Positions 24,788-34,100 of a stretch of 64,000 nt of DNA are shown here, piece after piece; positions within the stretch are counted from its first letter, which is position 1, and every line of letters begins with the position of its first letter. A program made the position numbers and the translations under genes. Where the stretch lies: the NCBI GenBank assembly GCA_965267185.1, contig OZ253937.1, forward strand, positions 4,269,715 through 4,333,714, in the 5' to 3' direction. The DNA is from G965267185 sp965267185 (GTDB lineage Bacteria; Pseudomonadota; Alphaproteobacteria; UBA6615). The notes beneath the pieces are model-generated. The model made no database searches. It worked only from the letters and a program-made list of their open reading frames with translations, and had not been told where the DNA came from.

Positions 24788-25614
24788 ACAGGTTGCGCTT
24801 AGTCGAGGACATCGTGGAAACGCCGGATCAATCCCCCAATCTCCTTGGCGACAGTCAGTTCGAGGGCGAAGCGCCGGGCACGCCACCGGCGCGAACCGTC
24901 GGGGGACAGGCGGCGTTTTTCTCGTGCTGGGATATCCATGCCTACTATGGCGAAAGCTATATTGTGCAGGGCGTTAGCCTGGATATTCGCGAGGGCGAAA
25001 TCGTTGCGCTCTTGGGCCGCAACGGGGCCGGTAAAACGTCAACTCTCAGGGCCATCTCCCGGCTCGACAACCCGACGCTCAAAGCCGGTGAAATTTGGTT
25101 GGATCACCAGCCGCTGCACGAGATGAAGGCGCATCAGGCGGCGCAGAGCGGCGTCGGGCTCGTGCCGGAGGATCGCCGGATTATTCAAGGCCTCACGGTC
25201 GAGGAAAATCTGACATTAGCGCAAATCGCACCGCCCCTGGGCTGGTCGATCGAACGTATCTACGACCTGTTTCCCAGATTGGGGGAGCGCCGCAGCCAGG
25301 AGGGGACGACCCTGTCGGGTGGCGAGCAGCAAATGCTGTCGATCGGCCGTACGCTGGCGCGCGATATTAAACTGCTGTTGCTCGACGAGCCGTATGAAGG
25401 TTTAGCGCCGGTGATCGTTCAGGAAATCGAAAAGACGCTAGAGAAAATTAAGTCGCTGGGCATCACGACGATTATCGTCGAGCAGAACGCCATTGCAGCG
25501 CTGCATCTGGCCGATCGAGCGGTTATCCTCGACATGGGCCAAGTGGTGTTCGATGGGGTTTCTCAGGAAGTGCTCGACAACACCGAGCTTCGGCAGCAGT
25601 ACCTGGCGATCTAA
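24784..25614 (+). CDS. livF: ABC transporter ATPase LivF, with N-terminal extension
   Basis: 276 residues. Residues 1-45 are an extension not usual for LivF (about 235 residues), ending at the ATPase domain. Walker A GRNGAGKTS, Q-loop (VPEDRRIIQGLTVEENL), signature TLSGGEQQMLSIGR, Walker B LLLLDEPYEGLAP, and His-equivalent VEQNAIAA (Gln in place of the usual His, as in many LivF). It works with LivG and the LivHM pair. Start overlaps livG by 4 nt. The role of the extension is unknown. Confidence 0.88.
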   Translation: MNRLRLVEDIVETPDQSPNLLGDSQFEGEAPGTPPARTVGGQAAFFSCWDIHAYYGESYIVQGVSLDIREGEIVALLGRNGAGKTSTLRAISRLDNPTLKAGEIWLDHQPLHEMKAHQAAQSGVGLVPEDRRIIQGLTVEENLTLAQIAPPLGWSIERIYDLFPRLGERRSQEGTTLSGGEQQMLSIGRTLARDIKLLLLDEPYEGLAPVIVQEIEKTLEKIKSLGITTIIVEQNAIAALHLADRAVILDMGQVVFDGVSQEVLDNTELRQQYLAI

Positions 25615-25635
25615 CCCGGCTAAGCTGTAACCGCG

Positions 25636-26850
25636 CTAGCCCGCGGCGGCCGGCGACGTATTGCGCTGCACCAAGAGTTTGCCGCATGCGCCGAGGTAAA
25701 ACAGAAACGCGGCGATCCACGCGATTGCGGCGGCGGTAACGAGCGGCAGGAAGGCGCCATCCCATAGCGACGCTGAGAGGCGCAAGAGCGACGCCGCAGT
25801 CACCAGAAGATAGGCGAGGGTTAGTCCCGCGCCGGCGCTCAGGGACTGGCCAGTGTGGCCCAGCGTGGCGCGGCTCATGACCGCCAGGGTCATCGTGCCG
25901 ATGGCGCCGGCAGTGAAGGCGTGAATCGCAATCGATTGGGAAACGCCCGTTAGCCACGACGCCAGCGCCAAGAGAAACAGCCCCACCGGTATCCATAAAT
26001 AGCCGAGATGCATCACCCATAGGAGCGGCTCGGGGCGGGTCGCCAGGCCTTGCCAGCGGGCGAGACGGGCGAGATTGAGCACGGCCGCCAACGCGGCCAA
26101 ACCGGTGGTGACGGGCCCGAGCGGCGCGGCGGCCCACCAGATAAGCGCAACCACCGTGGTGGCGAGGGTGAGACGGTCGAAGCGTCCGAACGGCGCCGGT
26201 AAGCGCGCGGCGTCTCGTTTGACCAGCCAGTTGCGGCTGAAACTGGGAATGATGCGTCCGCCGATCAGGGCGATAAGGACGATCACAATGGCTATCGAAA
26301 GCTTCTGCGCGCGGCCGCCGCTATCGATCACGCCGAGTGCGTCGGCGTGGATAAGCGCGTTGCACAACAGGAACAGTGTTACCGCTACGACTAAGGGCAA
26401 ATTACGCCAGTTGCGCCCAGCGACGATTTCGCGCCCGATCACCGCGGCCAGTGCCGCAAGGAACAGCAGGTCGATCGCTGCCGCGGTCCAGGGACCGATC
26501 AGCGCCGACGTGGCGATGGCAATGCGCCCGGCGAGCCAGAGGATAACCAAGGTGAATAGCGGTGCGCCGTGTAACGGCAGGCGGCCGGTCCAGTTGGGAA
26601 TGGCTGTCAGCGCGAAGCCGGCGATGACCGCGGCGACATAACCGAACAGCATTTCGTGAAAGTGCCAGACAACCGCATCGAACGCTGTGGGCAGGGTGAT
26701 GCGCCCTTCGAACACGACGATGAAGAGGCCCATCGAGAGCGGCGCCCAAAGACCGGCGAGCAGGAAAAAAGGCCGAAAACCCTGGGATAGGAGTGCTACC
26801 TTGGCGCCGGATTCTTTACGCGCCGCGGCGCGCTCGCTGGCGGCGCTCAT
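25636..26850 (-). CDS. nnrS: NnrS family membrane protein
   Basis: 404 residues, about 12 hydrophobic segments. The motif series LLSQGFRPFFLLAGLWA, WHFHEMLFGYVAAVIAGFALTAIPNWTGR, LPLHG and GGRIIPSFSRNWL is typical of NnrS, a haem- and copper-binding membrane protein linked to nitric oxide stress and denitrification. The late segment IHAFTAGAIGTMTLAVMSRATLGHTG is also characteristic. It is the last gene of a nar operon, fitting protection against NO formed from nitrate/nitrite respiration. The ATG overlaps the CBS gene stop by 4 nt. Confidence 0.88.
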   Translation of the reverse strand: MSAASERAAARKESGAKVALLSQGFRPFFLLAGLWAPLSMGLFIVVFEGRITLPTAFDAVVWHFHEMLFGYVAAVIAGFALTAIPNWTGRLPLHGAPLFTLVILWLAGRIAIATSALIGPWTAAAIDLLFLAALAAVIGREIVAGRNWRNLPLVVAVTLFLLCNALIHADALGVIDSGGRAQKLSIAIVIVLIALIGGRIIPSFSRNWLVKRDAARLPAPFGRFDRLTLATTVVALIWWAAAPLGPVTTGLAALAAVLNLARLARWQGLATRPEPLLWVMHLGYLWIPVGLFLLALASWLTGVSQSIAIHAFTAGAIGTMTLAVMSRATLGHTGQSLSAGAGLTLAYLLVTAASLLRLSASLWDGAFLPLVTAAAIAWIAAFLFYLGACGKLLVQRNTSPAAAG

Positions 26851-27239
26851 CCGCCTTTGGGTTTCGCCTCGAAGCGGCGGTCCTCGACCAGCTCGAGGAG
26901 GTCGAACGAGCTAATGATGCCGACGAGCTCCTGCTCATGGGTCACCACCACATGGTGTATCTTGTGCTTGCGCATAACGCGGGCAGCCACATCGACATTG
27001 TTGTAGGCCGGCAGCTTGAAGACCGTTTCGGTCATCACTTTGTTGACCGGGCTTTTATCGTTGTGGCCGTTCAGCAAGTCGGATGAGGTGACGATGCCAA
27101 CCGGCTCGCCGTCCGGGCCGACGATGGGCACGGCGAGAATGTGGTTGTTCATCATCATGTTCCGCACATGCTCGATTGAATGATGCGGTTGCGCCGAAAC
27201 CACCTGTTTCGACATCAGATCTGCAATTTTTACGGTCAT
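26847..27239 (-). CDS. CBS-domain pair protein in the nar operon
   Basis: 130 residues made of two CBS domains (about 5-62: MSKQVVSAQPHHSIEHVRNMMMNNHILAVPIVG; 70-125: VMTETVFKLPAYNNVDVAARVMRKHKIHHVVVTHEQELVGIISSFDLLEL). Stand-alone CBS pairs bind AMP, ADP or ATP and act as energy sensors. Its location between the PpiC-like gene and nnrS, with a 4-nt overlap into nnrS, suggests co-regulation with nitrate respiration. The partner is unknown. Confidence 0.82.
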   Translation of the reverse strand: MTVKIADLMSKQVVSAQPHHSIEHVRNMMMNNHILAVPIVGPDGEPVGIVTSSDLLNGHNDKSPVNKVMTETVFKLPAYNNVDVAARVMRKHKIHHVVVTHEQELVGIISSFDLLELVEDRRFEAKPKGG

Positions 27240-27291
27240 GTCGGTTCCTCCAACTTCCGATGAGCACCCATCGACCGCGGCGGTACTCTGC

Positions 27292-28086
27292 TTACTGAAC
27301 CAATGGGCTTGCCGAACCGCTCAGATCGATCCCACAAAGCTTCGCCTGGCCCGCCAACAGCCGGATATATTGCGAAACCGCCCGCCGCCAGCTTGCATCT
27401 TCGATATATGTCGCGATCCGATCCCGGACCAGCTCGAAGGGCATCAACTGGCCTCGAGTCTGGCGGTCGAGGCGGATCACATGGACCCCGTAGGGCGTCT
27501 TGACCGGTTGCGGACAAAGTTGTCCCTCTTCGAGCGCGAATAGAAACGTTTCGAACTCCGGCGCCGTCTGGCCGCGGGTAATTTGGCCGAGCCTGCCGCC
27601 GTCTTTGCTCGACGAACAATCGGAGCGTTCGCGCGCGATGTTTTCGAACTCGTCCGGACGTTCCGTCAGTAAGGTGATGATCGCCTCGGCGTCGCGGACG
27701 GCGGTGTTGTAGGCTTCCGTGTCGGCGGGGTCGGCAGAGAGCAGAATGTGCGACGCCTCGAATATGTCAGCGCTGCGAAACCGCTTGGGGTTGTTGTCGT
27801 AGTAGCGGCGGCACGCCGCCTCGTCGGCGGTCGGTGTATCGACCTGATCGTCGAGCAAGCCGCGGATCAACGCCTCCTCGGTCGTCTCCGTGCGGCCCGA
27901 GTCATCGGTTGCCGGTTCTGGGGCGATGGCGAGACGGCGAGCCTCCTGCAACAGCAGTTCACGGACGACCAAGGCGCACACCGCATCTTGCCGCGCAGCC
28001 GCGGCGTTTTCCGCCGGGTGGTTCTGACACTCGGCGGCAATAGCCGCGGCGGAGATCTCAACCTCGTTGACGCTGACTTGTTCCAT
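27292..28086 (-). CDS. PpiC/parvulin-type peptidyl-prolyl isomerase in the nar operon
   Basis: 264 residues. Residues about 110-230 are a parvulin domain (ASHILLSADPADTEA; ARERSDCSSSKDGGRLGQITRGQTAPEFETFLFALEEGQ; TPYGVHVIRLDR). No signal peptide is visible, so it is probably cytoplasmic. Such isomerases recur after narGHJI operons and are thought to help maturation of the reductase, in the manner of NifM for nitrogenase (inference). It follows narI by 10 nt. Confidence 0.82.
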   Translation of the reverse strand: MEQVSVNEVEISAAAIAAECQNHPAENAAAARQDAVCALVVRELLLQEARRLAIAPEPATDDSGRTETTEEALIRGLLDDQVDTPTADEAACRRYYDNNPKRFRSADIFEASHILLSADPADTEAYNTAVRDAEAIITLLTERPDEFENIARERSDCSSSKDGGRLGQITRGQTAPEFETFLFALEEGQLCPQPVKTPYGVHVIRLDRQTRGQLMPFELVRDRIATYIEDASWRRAVSQYIRLLAGQAKLCGIDLSGSASPLVQ

Positions 28087-28096
28087 CGGTCGTGTC

Positions 28097-28843
28097 CTAT
28101 TCGGCGGGCGTTTGCGCCGACACGGGTGTGGCGCGGTCTGCGGCTTGATGCGCCCGCCCGCGGCGGGTCCGCACGACCTGATAGCCCGGCCGCCAGATGT
28201 AACGCACCGGCGCGCTGAGCATGTGGACCAACCGGGTGAAAGGGAACACCAGGAAAATTGTCAGACCCAGAAACAGATGGGCTTTGAATATCGGATGGAC
28301 ATCGGCGACGTAGGTGGACGCATCGCTTTGGAAGGTGAAGATACCGAACGCCCAGGCCATAAACTTCACCATCTCTTCGCCGTCGAGGTGTTGAGCCGAA
28401 ATGAAGATCGTGGCGAGCCCGAGGATGAGCTGGAGATAGAGCAGAATAAGGATCGCGTTGTCGCCGAAGCTCGACGTGACGCGGACCCGCGCGTCGAACA
28501 ACCGGCGGTGCAGCAGCAGTGTTGCTCCTATCAGCGCAATGACGCCGGCGACACCACCGGCGACGATGGCGAGCAACTGCTTAAAACCGTGGCCGATGCC
28601 GAAGAAGTCGAAGACCTGGATCGGAATGAGCAGCCCGAATAGGTGACCGAAGAAGATCACCAGAATGCCGAGATGGAATAGCACCGAGCCCATGATCAAC
28701 TGCTTACGGCGCAAAAGTTGGCTTGATCCCGACCGCCAAGTGTAAGGCTCGCGGTCGTAGCGCACGATGCTGCCGACCGCCAGCACCACCAGCGCGATAT
28801 AGGGGTAGATGCCGAAGAAGAATGTATTGAGATAGGTTGCCAT
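28097..28843 (-). CDS. narI: Respiratory nitrate reductase gamma subunit (cytochrome b)
   Basis: 248 residues with five hydrophobic segments. The N-terminus (TFFFGIYPYIALVVLAVGSIVRYDREPYTWRSGSSQLL) and the His residues in SVLFHLGILVIFFGHLFGLL and the later HPIFKAHLFLGL and TRLVHM are those of NarI, which carries two b haems and passes quinol electrons to NarH. The start overlaps the narJ stop by 1 nt (TAATG). The C-terminal tail (about 225-248) is Arg/Ala-rich. Confidence 0.92.
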   Translation of the reverse strand: MATYLNTFFFGIYPYIALVVLAVGSIVRYDREPYTWRSGSSQLLRRKQLIMGSVLFHLGILVIFFGHLFGLLIPIQVFDFFGIGHGFKQLLAIVAGGVAGVIALIGATLLLHRRLFDARVRVTSSFGDNAILILLYLQLILGLATIFISAQHLDGEEMVKFMAWAFGIFTFQSDASTYVADVHPIFKAHLFLGLTIFLVFPFTRLVHMLSAPVRYIWRPGYQVVRTRRGRAHQAADRATPVSAQTPAE

Positions 28844-29580
28844 TACACCGGCTCCGATTTTCCGTCTGTCGCCCGGCCCATCGGGCCAGGGTCAACGCCC
28901 ATGCGGGCGAGCATTTGCGACACTTGCGGACAATTATCCTCGTCCGCGCCATCAGTGGGCGCTTGGGGGCCGAAGGTCACCGCCTCTTCTTCCCAGATCG
29001 CGTCGAGGGCTTCGAAGTCGTTGGGGTCGTCTTCCGGCGCCGCCAGAAGTTCCTCAAGCATCGCTGGTTCGGGTTTGCCCTGAGCGATCACTTCCAGCGC
29101 ACGCAACGCGGCGGCGTAGACGCTTTTGCGCCTTACGAGCCGAGTGGCGAGGGCGGAAATGATATGCAGTGGCTGGTTCAAGAGATCGCGCGCCTCGGCC
29201 TCCGACTGAGTCGAGAGAAACTCAAGGAACAGCGGCATAAAGTCCGGCAGCTCACGGGTCGAAATAGACAAACCGCCTTTCTCATAAAGTTCGGCGAGGT
29301 CGACCATCGCTTGCCCGCGGTCGCGGCTTTCGCCGTGAATATGTTCGAATAAATGCAGGGAGAGGGACCGCGTGCGGTCGAACAGCAATACGTAACGCTC
29401 CTGCAATTCGTAAAGATCGTCTTCGGCGATTTGCTCGATCAGCGGCATCAACGCCTGGCGAGCCGGTTCGGGCAGTAGCGCTTCCTGCTCGAGCACGCCG
29501 CTAAATTCCGGTGCGGCAGCCTGCAGTTCGGCGGTGGGGTAGGACAGCAGCGCCGACAACACCTTGAAGGTTTTCGCCAT
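28843..29580 (-). CDS. narJ: Nitrate reductase assembly chaperone NarJ
   Basis: 245 residues from ATG 29580. The helical TorD/NarJ-type fold is shown by LLSYPTAELQAAAPE, the LYELQERYVLLFDRTRSLSLHLFEHIHGESRDRGQAM motif and STRELPDFMPLFLEFLS. NarJ inserts the molybdenum cofactor into NarG and keeps NarGH from premature membrane attachment. It is not part of the final complex. The Glu/Asp-rich C-terminal region (NDFEALDAIWEEEAV) is usual. It overlaps narH by 1 nt and narI by 1 nt. Confidence 0.92.
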   Translation of the reverse strand: MAKTFKVLSALLSYPTAELQAAAPEFSGVLEQEALLPEPARQALMPLIEQIAEDDLYELQERYVLLFDRTRSLSLHLFEHIHGESRDRGQAMVDLAELYEKGGLSISTRELPDFMPLFLEFLSTQSEAEARDLLNQPLHIISALATRLVRRKSVYAAALRALEVIAQGKPEPAMLEELLAAPEDDPNDFEALDAIWEEEAVTFGPQAPTDGADEDNCPQVSQMLARMGVDPGPMGRATDGKSEPV

Positions 29581-31106
29581 TAGAAGGCCTCCGTCGGGGT
29601 TTGCACGCTCTTCTTGCGCGGGGTGCCGAACAAGTTGGTTTCCGACGCGCCGCCCGAGCAGCCGTTGCCGAAGCTGAACCCGCACGAGCCGCGAATATCG
29701 AACGCGTCTTCGGCGGCCTCGCGGTGTGCGGTCGGGATGACGAACCGGTCTTCGTAGTTGGCGATCGCCATGACATGGTACATCTCGTCGATCTGATCGG
29801 TGGTCAGTCCGACCCGATCGGCGATTGCTGTGTCGATCACACCGTCGACTGTTTTGGCGCGCATGTAGCCGCGCATCGCCATCATACGTTCGAGGCCGGT
29901 AACGACGGGTTCTTCCTGGCCAGCGGTCAGCAGGTTGGCGAGATAGCGCACCGGGATGCGCAGCGACCGCACGTCGGGGATATCGCCTTCGACGCCAATC
30001 TTGCCCGCTTGGGCCGCCGATTGGATCGGCGACAAGGGCGGCACGTACCAAACCATCGGCAGCGTGCGGTATTCGGGGTGGAGCGGGAAGGCGACCTTCC
30101 ACTCCATCGCCATTTTCCACACCGGCGACTTGCGCGCGGCGTCGAGCCAGGCCTCGGGCACGCCGTCGCGGCGCGCCTGAGCGATCACCTCGGGATCGTT
30201 GGGATCGAGAAAGATGCCGAGCTGAGCGTCATAAAGGTCTTGCTCGCTCTCGGCCGAAGCGGCCTCGGCGATGCGGTCGGCGTCGTAAAGCAGCACGCCG
30301 AGGTAGCGGATGCGACCGACGCACGTTTCTGAGCAGACCGTCGGCTCGCCGGCCTCGATACGCGGATAGCAGAAGGTGCATTTTTCCGATTTACCGGAAG
30401 ACCAGTTGTAATAGATCTTCTTGTAGGGACAGCCGGAGACGCACATGCGCCAGCCGCGGCACTTTTCCTGATCGATCAGGACAATGCCGTCCTCCTCGCG
30501 CTTGTAGATGGCGCCCGAGGGGCAGGCCGCGACGCAAGTCGGATTGAGGCAGTGTTCGCACAGCCGCGGCAGATACATCATGAAGGTGTTTTCGAACTCG
30601 CCGTAAATCTCTTTCTCGACGCCGTCGAAATTGTAGTCTTTCGAGCGCTTGGCGAACTCGCCGCCGAGGATTTCCTCCCAGTTCGGGCCCCATTCGATCT
30701 TTTCCATCCGCTCGCCGGTGATCAGGGAGCGCGGCCGCGCGGTGGGCATGGCCTCCTTTTCCGGGGACTTTTGCAAGTGTTCGTAATCGAAGGTGAACGG
30801 CTCGTAATAGTCGTCGATCTCGGGCAAGTCGGGGTTGGCGAATATCTTCGCCAGGATGCGCCATTTGGCGCCCATCTTGGGCTCGATAGCGCCCGAGTTC
30901 TTGCGTACCCAGCCGCCGTTCCAGCGCGTTTGGTTTTCCCATTCCTTGGGATAGCCGACCCCCGGCTTGGTCTCGACGTTGTTGAACCAGGCGTATTCCA
31001 TGCCCTCGCGGCTGGTCCAAACGTTCTTACAAGTGACCGAACAGGTGTGGCAGCCGATGCATTTATCGAGGTTCAGCACCTTGCCGATTTGCGCACGTAT
31101 TTTCAT
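29580..31106 (-). CDS. narH: Respiratory nitrate reductase beta subunit (Fe-S)
   Basis: 508 residues from ATG 31106 (MKIRAQIGKVLNLDKCIGC). Four Cys clusters are visible: CIGCHTCSVTCKNVW, CEHCLNPTCVAACPSG, CRGWRMCVSGCPYKK (Trp in place of the second Cys, as in the [3Fe-4S] cluster of NarH) and CTFC...CSETC. NarH passes electrons from NarI haems to NarG at the inner face of the cytoplasmic membrane. The narG stop overlaps its start by 4 nt. Confidence 0.94.
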   Translation of the reverse strand: MKIRAQIGKVLNLDKCIGCHTCSVTCKNVWTSREGMEYAWFNNVETKPGVGYPKEWENQTRWNGGWVRKNSGAIEPKMGAKWRILAKIFANPDLPEIDDYYEPFTFDYEHLQKSPEKEAMPTARPRSLITGERMEKIEWGPNWEEILGGEFAKRSKDYNFDGVEKEIYGEFENTFMMYLPRLCEHCLNPTCVAACPSGAIYKREEDGIVLIDQEKCRGWRMCVSGCPYKKIYYNWSSGKSEKCTFCYPRIEAGEPTVCSETCVGRIRYLGVLLYDADRIAEAASAESEQDLYDAQLGIFLDPNDPEVIAQARRDGVPEAWLDAARKSPVWKMAMEWKVAFPLHPEYRTLPMVWYVPPLSPIQSAAQAGKIGVEGDIPDVRSLRIPVRYLANLLTAGQEEPVVTGLERMMAMRGYMRAKTVDGVIDTAIADRVGLTTDQIDEMYHVMAIANYEDRFVIPTAHREAAEDAFDIRGSCGFSFGNGCSGGASETNLFGTPRKKSVQTPTEAF

Positions 31107-34100
31107 TGGGCTGCCTCCGCCTTGTCGCTGGCCGGGCCTTCCAACCAATCGACGTTTTCGAGCTTACGGACAATGACGAACTCATCGCGGTTGGAACCGA
31201 CGGTGCCGTAATAGTTGAAGCCGTAGGATTGCTGGGCGTAGCCGCCGATCATATGGGTTGGCTTGACGACGGCGCGCGTCACCGAGTTGTGGATGCCGCC
31301 GCGATTACCGGTGACCTCCGAGCCCGGCACGTTCACGATCTTCTCCTGCGCGTGATACATGTACAGCGTGCCCTCTTTGATGCGTTGCGAGACGACCGCG
31401 CGGGCGACCAGTGCGCCGTTGACGTTGTAAGCCTCGACCCAATCGTTATCGACGATGCCGGCCTTCCGGGCATCGGTCTCCGATAGCCAGACGATGGGGC
31501 CACCGCGCGACAGGGTGAGCAGCAACAGGTTGTCGGTATAGGTGGAGTGGATGCCCCATTTTTGGTGCGGGGTGATGAAGTTGAGCACCACCTGTGGCGA
31601 CCCGTTGTCTTTCTCTTCGATGACCGGCTTCACCGTTTTGGTGTCGATCGGCGGCCGGTAGACGCAGAAGCCCTCACCGAAGGCGCGCATCCACAAGTGA
31701 TCCTGGTAGACTTGCTGCCGGCCGGTGAGGGTGCGCCAGGGAATATGCTCGTGAACGTTGGTGTAGCCGGCGTTGTAGCAAACGCTCTCGGACTCGATGC
31801 CCGACCAGGTAGGCGACGAGATGATCTTGCGGGGCTGGGCCACGACATCGTGGAAGCGGATCTTCTCGTCTTCCTTGGGACCGGCCAGATGGGCATGGTC
31901 GCGGCCGGTGTTCTTTGCCAGCGCCTCCCAAGCCTTGACCGATACCTCGCCGTTGGTCTCCGGCGCCAGCGAGAGGATCACCTCGGTGGCATCGATATCG
32001 GTTTCGATCCGTGCCATGCCCTTGGTCGGGCCGTCTTCCGTCACCGTACCGTTCAGCTCGCGCAACAGTTCCACTTCGTGCTCGGTATTCCAGGTGATGC
32101 CCTTGCCGCCATTGCCAAGCTTGTCCATCAAGGGACCCAGCGCGGTGAACCGCTTGTAGACATTGGGGTAGTCGCGTTCTATCGCGACGATCTGCGGCAT
32201 GGTTTTGCCGGGGATCGGATCGATCTCGCCTTTCTTCCACTCCTTGACGTCGAACGCCTGGGCGATTTCGCCCGGCGTGTCATGAAGGATCGGCACTAAC
32301 GCGACATCGGTCTCGACGCCCAATACTTCGGGCGCCACCTCGGAGAATTTGCGGGCGATCGATTTGTAGATCTCCCAATCGCTCTTGCTCTCCCACACCG
32401 GATCCACCGCCGAGGTCAGCGGGTGGATGAAGGGATGCATGTCTGAGGTGTTGAGGTCGTTCTTCTCGTACCAAGTGGCGGTCGGCAGAACGATGTCCGA
32501 ATACATGCAGGTGGTCGACATGCGGAAGTCGAGGGTGACCAGCAAGTCGAGCTTTCCTTCCGGCGCTTCGTCGTGCCAGGCGACCTCGTTGGGTTTCAAC
32601 TCGCTGTCGGCGCCCAAATCTTTGCCTTGAACGCCATGGCTGGTGCCCAGCAGGTGCTTGAGGAAATATTCGTGGCCCTTGCCCGACGAGCCCAGCAAGT
32701 TGGAGCGCCAGACGAACAGGTTGCGTGGCCAGTTCGCCGGATCGTCGGGGTCCTCGCACGACATTTGCAAAGCGCCGCTCTGAAGTTGATCGACGACATA
32801 GTCTTTTGCGTCCTTACCGGCTGCCTTGGCGGCGCGGCCGACCTCGAGCGGATTGGTCTTGAGCTGTGGTGCCGACGGCAGCCACCCCATGCGCTCCGCG
32901 CGAACGTTGTAGTCGATCAGCGCGCCGTCCCACGGGCCTTCCGGCGCGGTCGGTGAGAGGATTTCGTCAACGCCCAGAGTTTCGTAACGCCACTGGTCGG
33001 TATGGGCGTACCAGAACGACGTCGAATTCATGTGACGTGGCGGGCGGTTCCAGTCGAGGGCGAACGCCAGCGGTTGCCACCCGGTTTGGGGCCGTAGCTT
33101 TTCCTGGCCCACATAGTGCGACCAGCCGCCGCCCGATTTGCCGACGCAACCGCACATCACCAGCATGTTGATGATGCCGCGGTAGTTCATGTCCATGTGG
33201 TACCAGTGGTTGAGACCGGCCCCCAGGATGACCATCGAACGCCCCTCGGTTTTCTCGGCGTTGGTGGCGAACTCGCGCGCGACGGTGATGATCTGCTCCG
33301 CCGGGACGCCAGTGATCGCCTCGGCCCAGGCCGGGGTGTAAGGCATGTTGTCTTCGTAGGACGCGGCGATGTCGCCGCCACCCAAGCCGCGGTCGACGCC
33401 GTAGTTGGCGACGAACAGATCGAACACGGTGGCGACCATCGCTTCGCCGTCGGCGAGCGCCACGGTCTTGGCCGGCACGCGGCGCACCAATACGTCGCCA
33501 TGGTCGGTGCCCTTGAAATGATCGTGCTCGCGGTTGCCGAAGTACGGGAAGCCGACTTCAGCTATGACGTCGTGATCGCTATCGCCGACCAGCGTGAGCT
33601 GAAGATCGGTTTCGGCGCCGTTAGCGTCGGTGGCGTCGAGGTTCCATTTGCCTTGTTCGCCCCAGCGGAACCCGACCGAGCCCCTCGGTACCACGACGCC
33701 ACCTGAGTTACGGTCGAGCGCGACGGTCTTCCACTCGGCGTTATTGGTCTCGCCCAGAGAGCCGGCGAAGTCGGTGGTGCGGATGAAACGCTCGGGCACA
33801 TAATGGCTGCCCTTCTTCACCAGCCGCACCAGCATCGGCATGTCGGTGTAACGGCGGCAATAGTCGGTGAAATATTCGGCCTGCCGGTCGACATGGTATT
33901 CGCGCAGAATGACGTGGCCCAGGGCCATTGCCAGCGCCGCGTCGGTGCCCTGTTTGGGGTGCAGCCACAGGTCGGAGAACTTCGCCGCTTCGCTGTAGTC
34001 GGGCGACACCACGACCGATTTGGCGCCGCGGTAACGCGCCTCGGTATAGAAATGGGCGTCGGGCGTGCGGGTCTGCGGGACGTTGGAACCCCACAACATC

